A stretch of 64,000 nucleotides of DNA from JAWWPG01 sp033850885 (GTDB taxonomy: Bacteria > Actinomycetota > Actinomycetes > Propionibacteriales > Nocardioidaceae), in the NCBI GenBank assembly GCA_033850885.1, contig JAWWPG010000014.1:35721-99720 (forward strand). Reading direction: 5' to 3'. The number at the start of each line of letters is the position of its first letter. Positions within the stretch are counted from its first letter, which is position 1. The notes under the pieces are model-generated. The model was given only the letters and a program-made list of their open reading frames with translations, had not been told where the DNA came from and did not search any database. A program made the position numbers and the translations under genes. Positions 1-7,088 of the stretch are shown one piece after another.

Positions 1-2
1 GC

Positions 3-329
3 GTCGACCCGTCCTGGTCGGTCCCGGCAGACAGTCCGTGGGACTACGACTTCTCGCTGCGCATCCTCGGAACACGCGGATCCCTGGTGATCGACGACCT
101 GGCCGGCTCCCTCCACCTCGTCAGCCGCCGGTCCCCCGGCGGTCTCCGGCTGGTTCCGTTCGGCGTCGACGTCGATGCGGTGATGCTCGAGGCGTTCCTG
201 GAATCCGTCCGTGCCGGCGAGGCGATCCCACCGGTTGCGGACGGCGAGGACGGCCTCCGGGCGCTCGAGGTCGCGCTTGCCGGCTACGCGGCGGCGAAGG
301 CCCACTCGCCGGTCACTCTCGCCCGGTGA
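3..329 (+). CDS. Gfo/Idh/MocA family oxidoreductase, C-terminal part (cut by left edge)
   Basis: The reading frame is open from the left edge and ends in a TGA at 327-329. It gives about 108 residues of the C-terminal alpha/beta dimerisation domain of a Gfo/Idh/MocA NAD(P)-dependent sugar oxidoreductase. The family look comes from a strand segment around 'LRILGTRGSLVI', followed by a terminal helix 'FLESVRAGEAIPPVADGEDG' and 'ALEVALAGYAAAK', which is the usual last helix in the family. The Rossmann domain and catalytic lysine lie outside the window. Substrate cannot be told. The neighbouring convergent gene is a secreted xylanase, so a role in sugar catabolism is a reasonable inference. Confidence 0.8.
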   Translation, partial: VDPSWSVPADSPWDYDFSLRILGTRGSLVIDDLAGSLHLVSRRSPGGLRLVPFGVDVDAVMLEAFLESVRAGEAIPPVADGEDGLRALEVALAGYAAAKAHSPVTLAR

Positions 330-413
330 GGGCCGCCGTCGCCACCTGCCGGTCGCTCATTGCCGGCCGGCGCAGTAGCGAGCCGTCCTGGCCTGTTCCC
401 CCAACGCCCGGCG

Positions 414-1598
414 TCAGGCGCGCGGTGGCTTCCACAGCGGCCGGCGGGCCGGCGCCCCCGCCAACGCGTTTCGCAGTGCCCAGTAGGCGGGCTTTCGATG
501 CAGATGGACGTCGTACGGCAGCGGGCGGCGGTGGGCGCCGTCGTGCCGCGGGTAGTCCTCCTGCAGCCAGGTGTAGCGGTCGGAGAGGCCGAAGGTGAGC
601 AGCGCCTTGACCACTGTCGCGTCGAGGGCTGCTTCCAGGTACCGCTTGTAGACGTCCGCGACCGCCCGGTCGCGGATCCGGGGATCCGCGGGCAGTCCGT
701 CGTCGAGGACGTCCATCTCGGTGATCAGGACGTGGACCCCGCGGTCCGCGATCTCCCTCAAGAACCTGCGGTAGTTGGTGGGGTTGAACCGCTCCGGGAA
801 GCGATCCGCGAGCAGATGAGCCTGGACGCCGACGGCATGCACCGGTACCCCCTGGGCCAGCAACGTGTCGAGAACCTGGAGCAGAGCCTTCTGTCGTGGC
901 CCCGGCTGGTCGCCGTACTGGTTCACCGTCTCGAAGCCGAACTCGTTGAGAATCAGCTCGGCCTTGGAATCCTGGTCGTGGGTGATGTGGAAGGCCTCTG
1001 CGACGTAGTCCGGCCCGATCGTGTTGTACCAGGGGACGTTCGTTCGGAAGCCGTTGACTCCCTCGGGGTCGGTGACCTCGTTGGCCACGATCCAGGCGGT
1101 CGTCCGGCCGTGATAGTGCTTGACCTCGGCCTTGACGACTCCATAGAGCAGGTCGGATGCCTGGCGGCGGTTGAGACCCCAGAGATCCTTGTCGGTCCAG
1201 CCGGGGCCGAAGCCCTCGTCCCACACCAGGTGGCAGGCCAGCACAAGCTGGTCGTCCCGCTCAGCGTGGCCGTAGAACCTGTCCCCGTGGGTGAAGTCGA
1301 GCTTCGCGTCCGGGTATGGCTTGAGCTTGTACCAGAGCAGGTCGTCCTCGCTGAACAGGATGGAGGCGTCCCGGTCGATGAGCGCCGAGTACGCCCGGTC
1401 GGAGGAGAGCCTGGTGGACCAGGAGCTCCCGAACACGATGCCTCGGTCGTAGCCCACCCGCCACAACGGCGACGGGGCCAGGCTGCTCGAGGACTCAGCA
1501 GCCGCGGCCGGCCTCGCCCCTCCGACCAAGCCCGTCGCGGCCACCGCGGCCGCACCGAACAAGACCGATCGGCGCTGAATGGTCCTGTCTTCGCTCAT
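414..1598 (-). CDS. Secreted GH10 family endo-1,4-beta-xylanase-like glycoside hydrolase
   Basis: 394 aa. The N-terminus carries a twin-arginine signal: 'RRSVLFGAA' (residues 9-17), then an Ala-rich hydrophobic stretch ending near residue 34, so the enzyme is probably exported folded by Tat. The rest reads as a GH10 TIM barrel: 'HLVWD' (about 123-127), the acid/base motif 'WIVANEV' with Glu174 (family usually W-D-V-V-N-E), 'QAH' at 259-261, and the nucleophile strand 'LITEMDV' with Glu294. Expected activity is hydrolysis of beta-1,4-xylan or a related glycan outside the cell. The barrel is single-domain, with no carbohydrate-binding module. Two LacI-like palindromes lie upstream. The 'ANEV' variant and long insertions mean the substrate may not be xylan. 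Confidence 0.85.
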   Translation of the reverse strand: MSEDRTIQRRSVLFGAAAVAATGLVGGARPAAAAESSSSLAPSPLWRVGYDRGIVFGSSWSTRLSSDRAYSALIDRDASILFSEDDLLWYKLKPYPDAKLDFTHGDRFYGHAERDDQLVLACHLVWDEGFGPGWTDKDLWGLNRRQASDLLYGVVKAEVKHYHGRTTAWIVANEVTDPEGVNGFRTNVPWYNTIGPDYVAEAFHITHDQDSKAELILNEFGFETVNQYGDQPGPRQKALLQVLDTLLAQGVPVHAVGVQAHLLADRFPERFNPTNYRRFLREIADRGVHVLITEMDVLDDGLPADPRIRDRAVADVYKRYLEAALDATVVKALLTFGLSDRYTWLQEDYPRHDGAHRRPLPYDVHLHRKPAYWALRNALAGAPARRPLWKPPRA

Positions 1599-1657
1599 GG
1601 GGCGCGCTCCTGAAGTCGGCAGCCATGACCCGCGCCAGATGCCACGTGTCGGTGGCC

Positions 1658-1674
1658 ATGCAAATCGATTGCAT
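1658..1674. promoter_or_regulatory. LacI-type operator candidate 1 upstream of the GH10 gene
   Basis: ATGCAAATCGATTGCAT is an imperfect 17-bp palindrome with arms TGCAA/TTGCA and a central CG, the layout of LacI-family operators. It lies 60 bp upstream of the xylanase ATG on the minus strand. No LacI gene is in the window, so the regulator is an inference. Confidence 0.45.
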
Positions 1675-1723
1675 CAGAGCGTATTACCTCGTCCTCGCGG
1701 GCGGCAAGACCCATGGACGGGTT

Positions 1724-1740
1724 TGTCAAAACGGTTTGCA
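1724..1740. promoter_or_regulatory. LacI-type operator candidate 2 upstream of the GH10 gene
   Basis: TGTCAAAACGGTTTGCA has TG...CA ends and a central ACGG core flanked by AAA/TTT, again resembling a LacI-family operator. It lies 126 bp upstream of the xylanase start and 66 bp from the first site (about six helical turns), which would allow looping or cooperative binding. Confidence 0.4.
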
Positions 1741-1882
1741 GGATTTCGACGTCCCACGCCGGGAAGGCCGCTCGGTACAAAATAAGTAGCCCGCCCGACA
1801 AACTGGGGTGCCATAACTCACCCGACAGCCCGGCAGACGGAATAACCTCGTCACGACAGGAATTCCCAATGAAGGAGGCGGC

Positions 1883-2134
1883 ATGCCGCTGTACATGGAC
1901 GTTCACACCATCACCGGCGGAGTATCCGCCGACGACGTGGCAGGCGCCCACAAGGCAGACCTGGAGACGCAGGGCAAGCACGACGTCAACTACCTGCGGT
2001 ACTGGGTCGACGAGAAGGAGGGCAAGGTGTTCTGCCTTGTCGAAGCGCCCTCGGCCGAGGCGGCGTCGACCGTGCACCGCGAGGCCCATGGCCTCGTCGC
2101 TGACGACGTCTTCGAGGTGAAGGAAGGATCCTGA
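1883..2134 (+). CDS. DUF4242 / SCO4226-like small nickel-binding protein
   Basis: 83 aa, ATG start preceded by the strong ribosome site AAGGAGG seven bases upstream. The sequence 'MPLYMDVHTI' followed by an alpha/beta ferredoxin-like pattern and 'VFCLVEAPSAEAASTVHREA' matches the DUF4242 family. Its Streptomyces member SCO4226 binds nickel and its structure is known. His8, the Cys in 'VFCLVEAP' and His in 'VHREAHGL' are plausible metal ligands. No cellular function is established for the family. It is followed by tRNA-Ala on the other strand, so it is probably a single-gene transcript. Confidence 0.8.
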   Translation: MPLYMDVHTITGGVSADDVAGAHKADLETQGKHDVNYLRYWVDEKEGKVFCLVEAPSAEAASTVHREAHGLVADDVFEVKEGS

Positions 2135-2181
2135 CCCAGCTCGCCGGGCGGGGTCAGCACAGCGCCTGACCCGCACCTTCC

Positions 2182-2257
2182 TGGTGGAGCTGAGGGGACT
2201 CGAACCCCTGACCCCCTCCATGCCATGGAGGTGCGCTACCAGCTGCGCCACAGCCCC
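2182..2257 (-). tRNA. tRNA-Ala (anticodon GGC), CCA encoded
   Basis: On the minus strand a full cloverleaf is visible: acceptor GGGGCTG/CAGCTCC, D arm GCGC...GCGC, anticodon stem CCTCC/GGAGG with loop ATGGCAT giving anticodon GGC, T arm AGGGG-TTCGAGT-CCCCT, discriminator A and an encoded CCA at 2182-2184. Confidence 0.95.
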
Positions 2258-2349
2258 GCGATGTGCGGATCCCGCGCGGTCCACCCGGCGGGCCAGAGAA
2301 GTTTAGCCAACCCTCGACACAGCGCGAAATCCCGTCCGAGGCGGGGTGG

Positions 2350-3033
2350 TCAGGCGTGCGGATCGTCGGCCAGGTTCACGGGCTCCGGAAGGGTCTGGGC
2401 GTTGTAGTCGATGATCTGCCAGCCACGACCGCCACGATGCTCGAGCACGGCCCAGGCGCAGTTCGCCATCCCGGCCAGGATCTCGTCGAGGTGGTCAGGA
2501 ACGCCGAGGAACGCGAGCAGGCCCGAGCGCAGCGAGGCTCCGTGACCGACGACCACGCCGGTGTCCTCAGGGCCTACCGCCTCCGCCACATCCGAGAGCG
2601 CCTCGAGCATCCGGGCGACCACCTGCTGAGTCGTCTCGGCTCCCGGCACAGCGGTCTCCGCACCGGACATGAACGCCGCGTAGACCTGCGGGAACCGCTC
2701 CTCGAACTCGGGGAAGGTCAGACCCTGGCGGATCCCGAGGTCGTACTCCCGCAACCGACGGTCGAGGACCAGGTCGACGCCGGGCAGGAGCGCGACGAGC
2801 GTCTCGGCGGTTTCGCGGGCGCGCGTCAGGTCACTCGACCAGACGAAGCTCGGCTGGTACGACGCCAGCAGCCGGGCCGCCCGATCCGCTTCAGCGCGCC
2901 CGACGAAGTCGAGGCAGACGTCGGCGTGGCCCTGGGCGCGACCGAGCGCATTCCACTCCGTCCGCCCGTGCCGCCAGAGCACGAGCCGCCTGGTGCTCCG
3001 ACCCCCGGGAACCCAGATGTCGCGCGGGGTCAA
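2350..3033 (-). CDS. Histidine phosphatase family protein (GpgP-like position)
   Basis: Histidine phosphatase of the phosphoglycerate-mutase superfamily. The phosphohistidine motif 'LWRHGRTEWN' is at the N-terminus, the second arginine is in 'SSDLTRARETAE', and the late catalytic histidine is in 'VVVGHGASLR'. In mycobacteria the gene directly after nadD-rsfS is gpgP (glucosyl-3-phosphoglycerate phosphatase), so this may be its equivalent, but specificity cannot be read from the sequence. I chose the TTG at 3033, whose TTGA overlaps the rsfS stop. An ATG at 3075 would add 14 residues inside rsfS. It is the last gene of the nadD-rsfS operon. Confidence 0.85.
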   Translation of the reverse strand: MTPRDIWVPGGRSTRRLVLWRHGRTEWNALGRAQGHADVCLDFVGRAEADRAARLLASYQPSFVWSSDLTRARETAETLVALLPGVDLVLDRRLREYDLGIRQGLTFPEFEERFPQVYAAFMSGAETAVPGAETTQQVVARMLEALSDVAEAVGPEDTGVVVGHGASLRSGLLAFLGVPDHLDEILAGMANCAWAVLEHRGGRGWQIIDYNAQTLPEPVNLADDPHA

Positions 3034-3494
3034 CGGCCGGTGTCTACCGCGCCGGGTCCACCGTCCGTCGCCCACCCGTTGCCGCGCTCACCTGCTCGCC
3101 CTCGAGGATCACCATGCACCCCTCGACCGCTGGTCACCGCCTCGGGCAGCCCGATCGTCGGACAGTCCCGCCACATGCGTTCGAGCGCGTAGTAGAGCCG
3201 CTCCTCCTCGTGCTGGACGTGGACCACGATCTCGCCGTAGTCCAGCAGCACCCAGCGGCCGTCACGTTCACCTTCCCGGCGGACCGGCTTGGCGCCCGCC
3301 GCACGCAACCGGTCCTCGACGGCGTCGACGATCGCCTTCACCTGCCTGTCGTTCGGCGCCGAGCACAGCACGAACGCATCGGTGATCACCAGCTGCTCGG
3401 AGACGTCGAAGGCGATGATGTTGTCGGCGAGCTTGTCCGACGCTGCCAAGGCGGCGGCCCGGACGAGCTCGAGTGCGTGGTCGGTGGCTGTCAC
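3030..3494 (-). CDS. rsfS: Ribosome silencing factor RsfS
   Basis: 154 aa. The family core is clear: 'KLADNIIAFDVSEQLVITDAFVLCSAPNDRQVKAIVDAVE' (in two parts) and 'WVLLDYGEIVVHVQHEEERLYYALERMW'. RsfS binds ribosomal protein uL14 (L14) on the 50S subunit and blocks joining of the 30S, damping translation in starvation. The GTG start overlaps the nadD stop as GTGA, so translation is coupled. About 35 extra residues follow the usual end of the domain and look disordered (Gly/Arg-rich). Confidence 0.92.
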   Translation of the reverse strand: MTATDHALELVRAAALAASDKLADNIIAFDVSEQLVITDAFVLCSAPNDRQVKAIVDAVEDRLRAAGAKPVRREGERDGRWVLLDYGEIVVHVQHEEERLYYALERMWRDCPTIGLPEAVTSGRGVHGDPRGRAGERGNGWATDGGPGAVDTGR

Positions 3495-4135
3495 GAAGCG
3501 TTGCCCTCCACAATCCTGGCTGAGTCGGATGCGCCGGGCCGGTAGAGCCCGCGCTTGGTGATGTACTGGACGACGCCATCGGGGACCAGGTACCACACCG
3601 GCTCGTTGGCGCTCGCGCGGGCTCGGCACTCCGTTGAGGAGATGGCCAGCGCCGGGACCTCGATGATCGTGACCCGGTCGGGCGGCAGTCCGGCGAGGGT
3701 GCTGTCATCGATCGTCGTACCCGGCCTGGTGCAGCCCACGAAACGCGCCAGCTCGAAGATCTTGTTCACGTCATGCCACGTCACGATCTGCGCCAATGCG
3801 TCGGCGCCGGTGATGAAGTACAGCTCGGCTCCGGGCCGCTCGCGGTGCAGATCGCTCAAGGTGTCGATCGTGTACGTCGCACCACCGCGGTCGACGTCGA
3901 CCCGAGACACCGAGAAGCGGGGGTTGGACGCGGTCGCGATCACCGTCATCAGGTAGCGGTCCTCGGCGGGCGAGACCTGGCGGTCTCCCTTCTGCCACGG
4001 CTGGCCGGTGGGGACGAACACCACCTCGTCGAGGTCGAACCAGGCCTGCACCTCGGACGCCGCCACCAGGTGACCGTGGTGGATCGGGTCGAACGTGCCA
4101 CCCATGATCCCGACCCGCTGGGGTGGCTGGGTCAT
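3491..4135 (-). CDS. nadD: Nicotinate-nucleotide adenylyltransferase NadD
   Basis: 214 aa. Transfers AMP from ATP to nicotinate mononucleotide, the penultimate step of NAD synthesis. The nucleotidyltransferase signature 'GGTFDPIHHGHL' is at residues 12-23, 'TGADAL' follows mid-protein, and 'ISSTECR' is the ISSTxxR phosphate-binding motif near the C-terminus. Length is normal. It heads a compact operon with rsfS and the histidine phosphatase, and a 48-residue membrane protein gene lies 65 bp upstream on the same strand. Confidence 0.96.
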   Translation of the reverse strand: MTQPPQRVGIMGGTFDPIHHGHLVAASEVQAWFDLDEVVFVPTGQPWQKGDRQVSPAEDRYLMTVIATASNPRFSVSRVDVDRGGATYTIDTLSDLHRERPGAELYFITGADALAQIVTWHDVNKIFELARFVGCTRPGTTIDDSTLAGLPPDRVTIIEVPALAISSTECRARASANEPVWYLVPDGVVQYITKRGLYRPGASDSARIVEGNAS

Positions 4136-4200
4136 CGACGCCTCAACAGCGGCTCACCGCAAACACGGCAATCGGCCGAACGCTCATGAGACCCCGGCCA

Positions 4201-4347
4201 TCAGGCGTGCGGCCGTCCCTTGCCGAACATCAACAGCGCCGCCATGGCGAGGCAGAAGAAGAGGAAGATCGAAACCCCGACGACGTACGGCGACACCGGC
4301 AGCTTGTGCGTGTGGTCCGCGGCGAGCGTGGTGAGAGGCATCGGCAT
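4201..4347 (-). CDS. Small single-pass membrane protein (48 aa)
   Basis: A 48-codon gene read from the minus strand. It starts MPMPLTTLAADHTHKLPVSP, continues with one hydrophobic helix containing 'VVGVSIFLFFCLAMAALLMF', and ends in the basic tail GKGRPHA before TGA. A second possible ATG is at 4341. The topology suggests a bitopic inner-membrane miniprotein. It sits just before nadD on the same strand, and small membrane proteins in this position are common in actinobacteria. No function is known to me. Confidence 0.75.
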   Translation of the reverse strand: MPMPLTTLAADHTHKLPVSPYVVGVSIFLFFCLAMAALLMFGKGRPHA

Positions 4348-4424
4348 GGGCCAAGGCTAGCCGGTCTCGACGCCGGACGCGTGCCGGCCCGGCATGACGC
4401 GGAGCACCATCGCAGCAACCGTCG

Positions 4425-4769
4425 TCAGAACCTACGCGGCACCACGTGGCCGATGTCCGTCGGCACCTGCACCTCACGAAGCTGGTGGGTCTCACGGTCG
4501 ACGACCTCGAGCCCGACGATCCGCCAGTCGGGCAGGTCCGCGGATGTCTTGTGCTCGTTCCACAGTCGCAGCGCCAACGAGGCCGCATCGACCATCTCCT
4601 GCGACTCCTCCCAGTAGCGGACCTCCGCGCGCCCCTCGCCGTACCGCACCGAGTGGATGAACGGGCGCTCGGCGAGCAGCCTGAGCAGCGCCGCGTGCGT
4701 TTTGGACGGGTCTTGCGGTTCACCCCCCACCGTTACGGTGATGTGCCACAGCTGGGTCTCATGGTTCAT
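4425..4769 (-). CDS. Conserved hypothetical protein (about 114 aa)
   Basis: Starts 'MNHETQLWHITVTVGGEPQD' with a GGAG five bases upstream of the ATG at 4769; an earlier ATG at 4820 would add 17 residues. The protein reads as an alternating alpha/beta domain: strand 'LWHITVTV', helix 'THAALLRLLAE', strand 'AEVRYWEE', helix 'MVDAASLALRLWNEHK', strands 'WRIVGLEVVDRE' and 'REVQVPTDIGHV'. I do not recognise a characterised family. It lies in the same direction as nadD, between it and obg. Confidence 0.75.
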   Translation of the reverse strand: MNHETQLWHITVTVGGEPQDPSKTHAALLRLLAERPFIHSVRYGEGRAEVRYWEESQEMVDAASLALRLWNEHKTSADLPDWRIVGLEVVDRETHQLREVQVPTDIGHVVPRRF

Positions 4770-4882
4770 CGCGGCTCCGCTGACCTGGGAGGGTGGACGT
4801 TCCTTGGTATGCCCGTCCAATTCTGCTCCATCCGGACGCTTCGGGGCAGCAGAACGGGCGAATCCCCCAGACCGCTGGCGTC

Positions 4883-6244
4883 TCAGCGCGCGCCGAGGCG
4901 GGGGTCGTGGCCACGCCGGCCGAGCCTGGTAGCGGCTCCGGCCTGGACCTGCGGGTCGAACTCGAAGACGACGGCGTTGTCGTCGTCGCCGATCACGACG
5001 TCGTCGCCGATCTCCGCGCCGAGCGCAAGGAGCCGCTCCTCCACCCCGAGGCGGTTGAGCCGGTCAGCCAGGTAGCCGACCGCCTCGTCGTTGCCGAAGT
5101 CCGTCTGCTTGATCCAGCGCTGCGGCTTCTCGCCCCGCACGTGCCAGGCGCCGTCAACCTCCCGAACCGTGAACTCGGCGTCGTCGACCCCCCGCGGACG
5201 CAGCACAATCCGGGTCGCGACAGCCGGGTCGGGCGAAGACCTGGCCTCCGCCACGAGCTCGGCCATGGCGAACGTCAGCTCACGCAGACCTTCGTGCGTC
5301 GCCGCGGAGATCTCGAAGACTCGCAGTCCCCGCGACTCCAGCTCGGGCCGGACCATGTCGGCGAGCTCGCGTGCCTCGGGTACGTCGATCTTGTTGAGCG
5401 CCACCAGGCGGGGTCTGTCCTCGAGGCCACCGTGGGCCGCCAGCTCCGCCTCCATGACATCGAGGTCGCTGAGGGGGTCCCGCGCTGGCTCCGCCGTCGC
5501 ACAGTCGACGACGTGCACCAGGGCCGTACACCTCTCGATGTGCCGCAGGAAGTCGTGCCCGAGCCCGCGCCCCTCGCTGGCACCCTCGATCAGACCCGGG
5601 ACATCGGCCACCGTGTACGTCGTCTCGCCGGCGGTCACGACGCCGAGGTTGGGCACCAACGTGGTGAAGGGGTAGTCGGCGATCTTGGGGCGGGCCCGCG
5701 AGATCGCCGCGACCAGGCTGGACTTGCCGGCGCTGGGATAGCCGACCAGGCCGACGTCGGCGACGACCTTGAGCTCGAGGATGACGGTATGCGCCTCCCC
5801 CGGCTCCCCGAGCAGCGCGAAGCCAGGCGCCTTGCGTGACTTGGACGCGAGTGCCGCGTTGCCCAGGCCACCTCTACCACCAGCGGCGACGACCAGCTCG
5901 GTGCCTGCACCGACGAGATCCGCGACGACCTGCCCGTCCGGCGTCGACACGATCGTGCCGTCCGGGACGAGCAGGACGATGCTCTCGCCGTTGGATCCCG
6001 ACCTGTGGTCGCCGAGACCCTGGGTGCCGTTGCCGGCGTTTCGGTGCGACTCGCGGTGGTAGTCGATCAGCGTGGTGACGTCGGGGTCGACACGCAGGAT
6101 GACGTCACCGCCGTGTCCACCGTTGCCGCCGTCCGGGCCGCCGAGCGGCTTGAACTTCTCCCGGTGGACCGACGCGACGCCGTTGCCACCCTTGCCACCG
6201 GCCACGTGCAGGACGACACGGTCCACGAACGTCGGAACAGCCAT
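4883..6244 (-). CDS. obg: GTPase Obg/CgtA
   Basis: 453 aa from ATG 6244. Three Obg modules are visible. The Gly-rich Obg fold is N-terminal ('HVAGGKGGNGVASVHREKF', repeated 'GGNGGHGG'). The G domain follows, with P-loop 'GYPSAGKSS', switch II 'DVPGLIEGASEGRGLGHDFL' and 'NKID'. A C-terminal OCT domain ends the protein ('VREVDGAWHVRGEKPQRWI', 'GVEERLLALGAEIGDDVVIG'). Obg is an essential ribosome-associated GTPase that works in 50S assembly and stress signalling. It follows rpmA with 27 bp between, the standard rplU-rpmA-obg operon. Confidence 0.97.
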   Translation of the reverse strand: MAVPTFVDRVVLHVAGGKGGNGVASVHREKFKPLGGPDGGNGGHGGDVILRVDPDVTTLIDYHRESHRNAGNGTQGLGDHRSGSNGESIVLLVPDGTIVSTPDGQVVADLVGAGTELVVAAGGRGGLGNAALASKSRKAPGFALLGEPGEAHTVILELKVVADVGLVGYPSAGKSSLVAAISRARPKIADYPFTTLVPNLGVVTAGETTYTVADVPGLIEGASEGRGLGHDFLRHIERCTALVHVVDCATAEPARDPLSDLDVMEAELAAHGGLEDRPRLVALNKIDVPEARELADMVRPELESRGLRVFEISAATHEGLRELTFAMAELVAEARSSPDPAVATRIVLRPRGVDDAEFTVREVDGAWHVRGEKPQRWIKQTDFGNDEAVGYLADRLNRLGVEERLLALGAEIGDDVVIGDDDNAVVFEFDPQVQAGAATRLGRRGHDPRLGAR

Positions 6245-6271
6245 CAAGGGGGGTGGAGCGTCAGCTCCGGG

Positions 6272-6529
6272 TCAGTTCGCCGCAGGAACGATGTTGATCA
6301 CGCGTCGGCCTCGCCGGGTGCCGAACTCGACGCTGCCCTCGACGAGGGCGAACAGGGTGTCGTCGCCGCCACGTCCGACGTTCGTGCCTGGGTGGAAGTG
6401 CGTGCCGCGTTGCCTCACGATGATCTCGCCGGCGTTGACGAGCTGGCCGCCGTACCGCTTGACGCCGAGGCGCTGCGCGTTGCTGTCGCGGCCGTTCTTG
6501 CTGGAGCCGAGACCCTTCTTGTGTGCCAT
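6272..6529 (-). CDS. rpmA: 50S ribosomal protein bL27
   Basis: 85 aa. The N-terminus 'MAHKKGLGSSKNGRDSNAQR' and 'LGVKRYGGQLVNAGEIIVRQ' are unmistakable bL27; the N-terminal tail reaches the peptidyl-transferase centre. Starts at ATG 6529 with GAGGAAA upstream. Middle gene of rplU-rpmA-obg. Confidence 0.97.
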   Translation of the reverse strand: MAHKKGLGSSKNGRDSNAQRLGVKRYGGQLVNAGEIIVRQRGTHFHPGTNVGRGGDDTLFALVEGSVEFGTRRGRRVINIVPAAN

Positions 6530-6594
6530 GACGTTTCCTCGCCTCGTTCAGGTGGTCCTGGTGGTGCCGGCTGCGGCCGGCGCTCGGCCCGCGC

Positions 6595-6906
6595 TCACTT
6601 GGTGTTGATCGCGGTGACCAACACCTTCGTGTAGTGCTGACGGTGGCCCTGACGCTTGCGGTAGCCGGTCTTGTTCTTGTACTTCAGGATGTGGATCTTC
6701 GGGCCCTTCGAGGGACCGACCACCTCGGCCTGGACGTCGACCTTGGCCAGGGCGTCGGCGTCGGTGGTCAGCGTTTCACCATCGACGACCAGCACCGCGG
6801 ACAGCGAGAGGCTCTCGCCGGGCGTGCAGTCGAGCTGGTCGATCTCGATGACGTCGCCGACGGCAACCTTCGTCTGACGTCCGCCGTTGCGCACGATCGC
6901 GTACAC
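6595..6906 (-). CDS. rplU: 50S ribosomal protein bL21
   Basis: 103 aa when started at the GTG at 6906, giving 'VYAIVRNGGRQTKVAVGDV', the normal bL21 N-terminus and length. An in-frame ATG at 6936 would add ten atypical residues. GAGGAA lies 11 bases before the GTG. C-terminal 'KYKNKTGYRKRQGHRQHYTK' is the conserved rRNA-binding end. It is the first gene of the rplU-rpmA-obg operon. Confidence 0.95.
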   Translation of the reverse strand: MYAIVRNGGRQTKVAVGDVIEIDQLDCTPGESLSLSAVLVVDGETLTTDADALAKVDVQAEVVGPSKGPKIHILKYKNKTGYRKRQGHRQHYTKVLVTAINTK

Positions 6907-7088
6907 AGCGAGCTCACTTCCTCGTCGATTCCTCATCCTGACGGCCAGCCGTTCCAGTCCGACGGAAGGCGTCGCCGACCGCGCCGAGGCGCGAAGATGC
7001 CGGTGCACAACACGCACACCGACGCTCAAGTCTACGGACCACACCCCGCGCCGGTCAAAACGCCGACCATCCGGCAGTTCCGGTCCGG

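Noticed and set aside
313..1224. Long open frame opposite the xylanase gene
   Set aside because: It is in the Arg/Gly/Pro-rich composition produced by reading a high-GC gene in another frame; the GH10 frame has real motifs.
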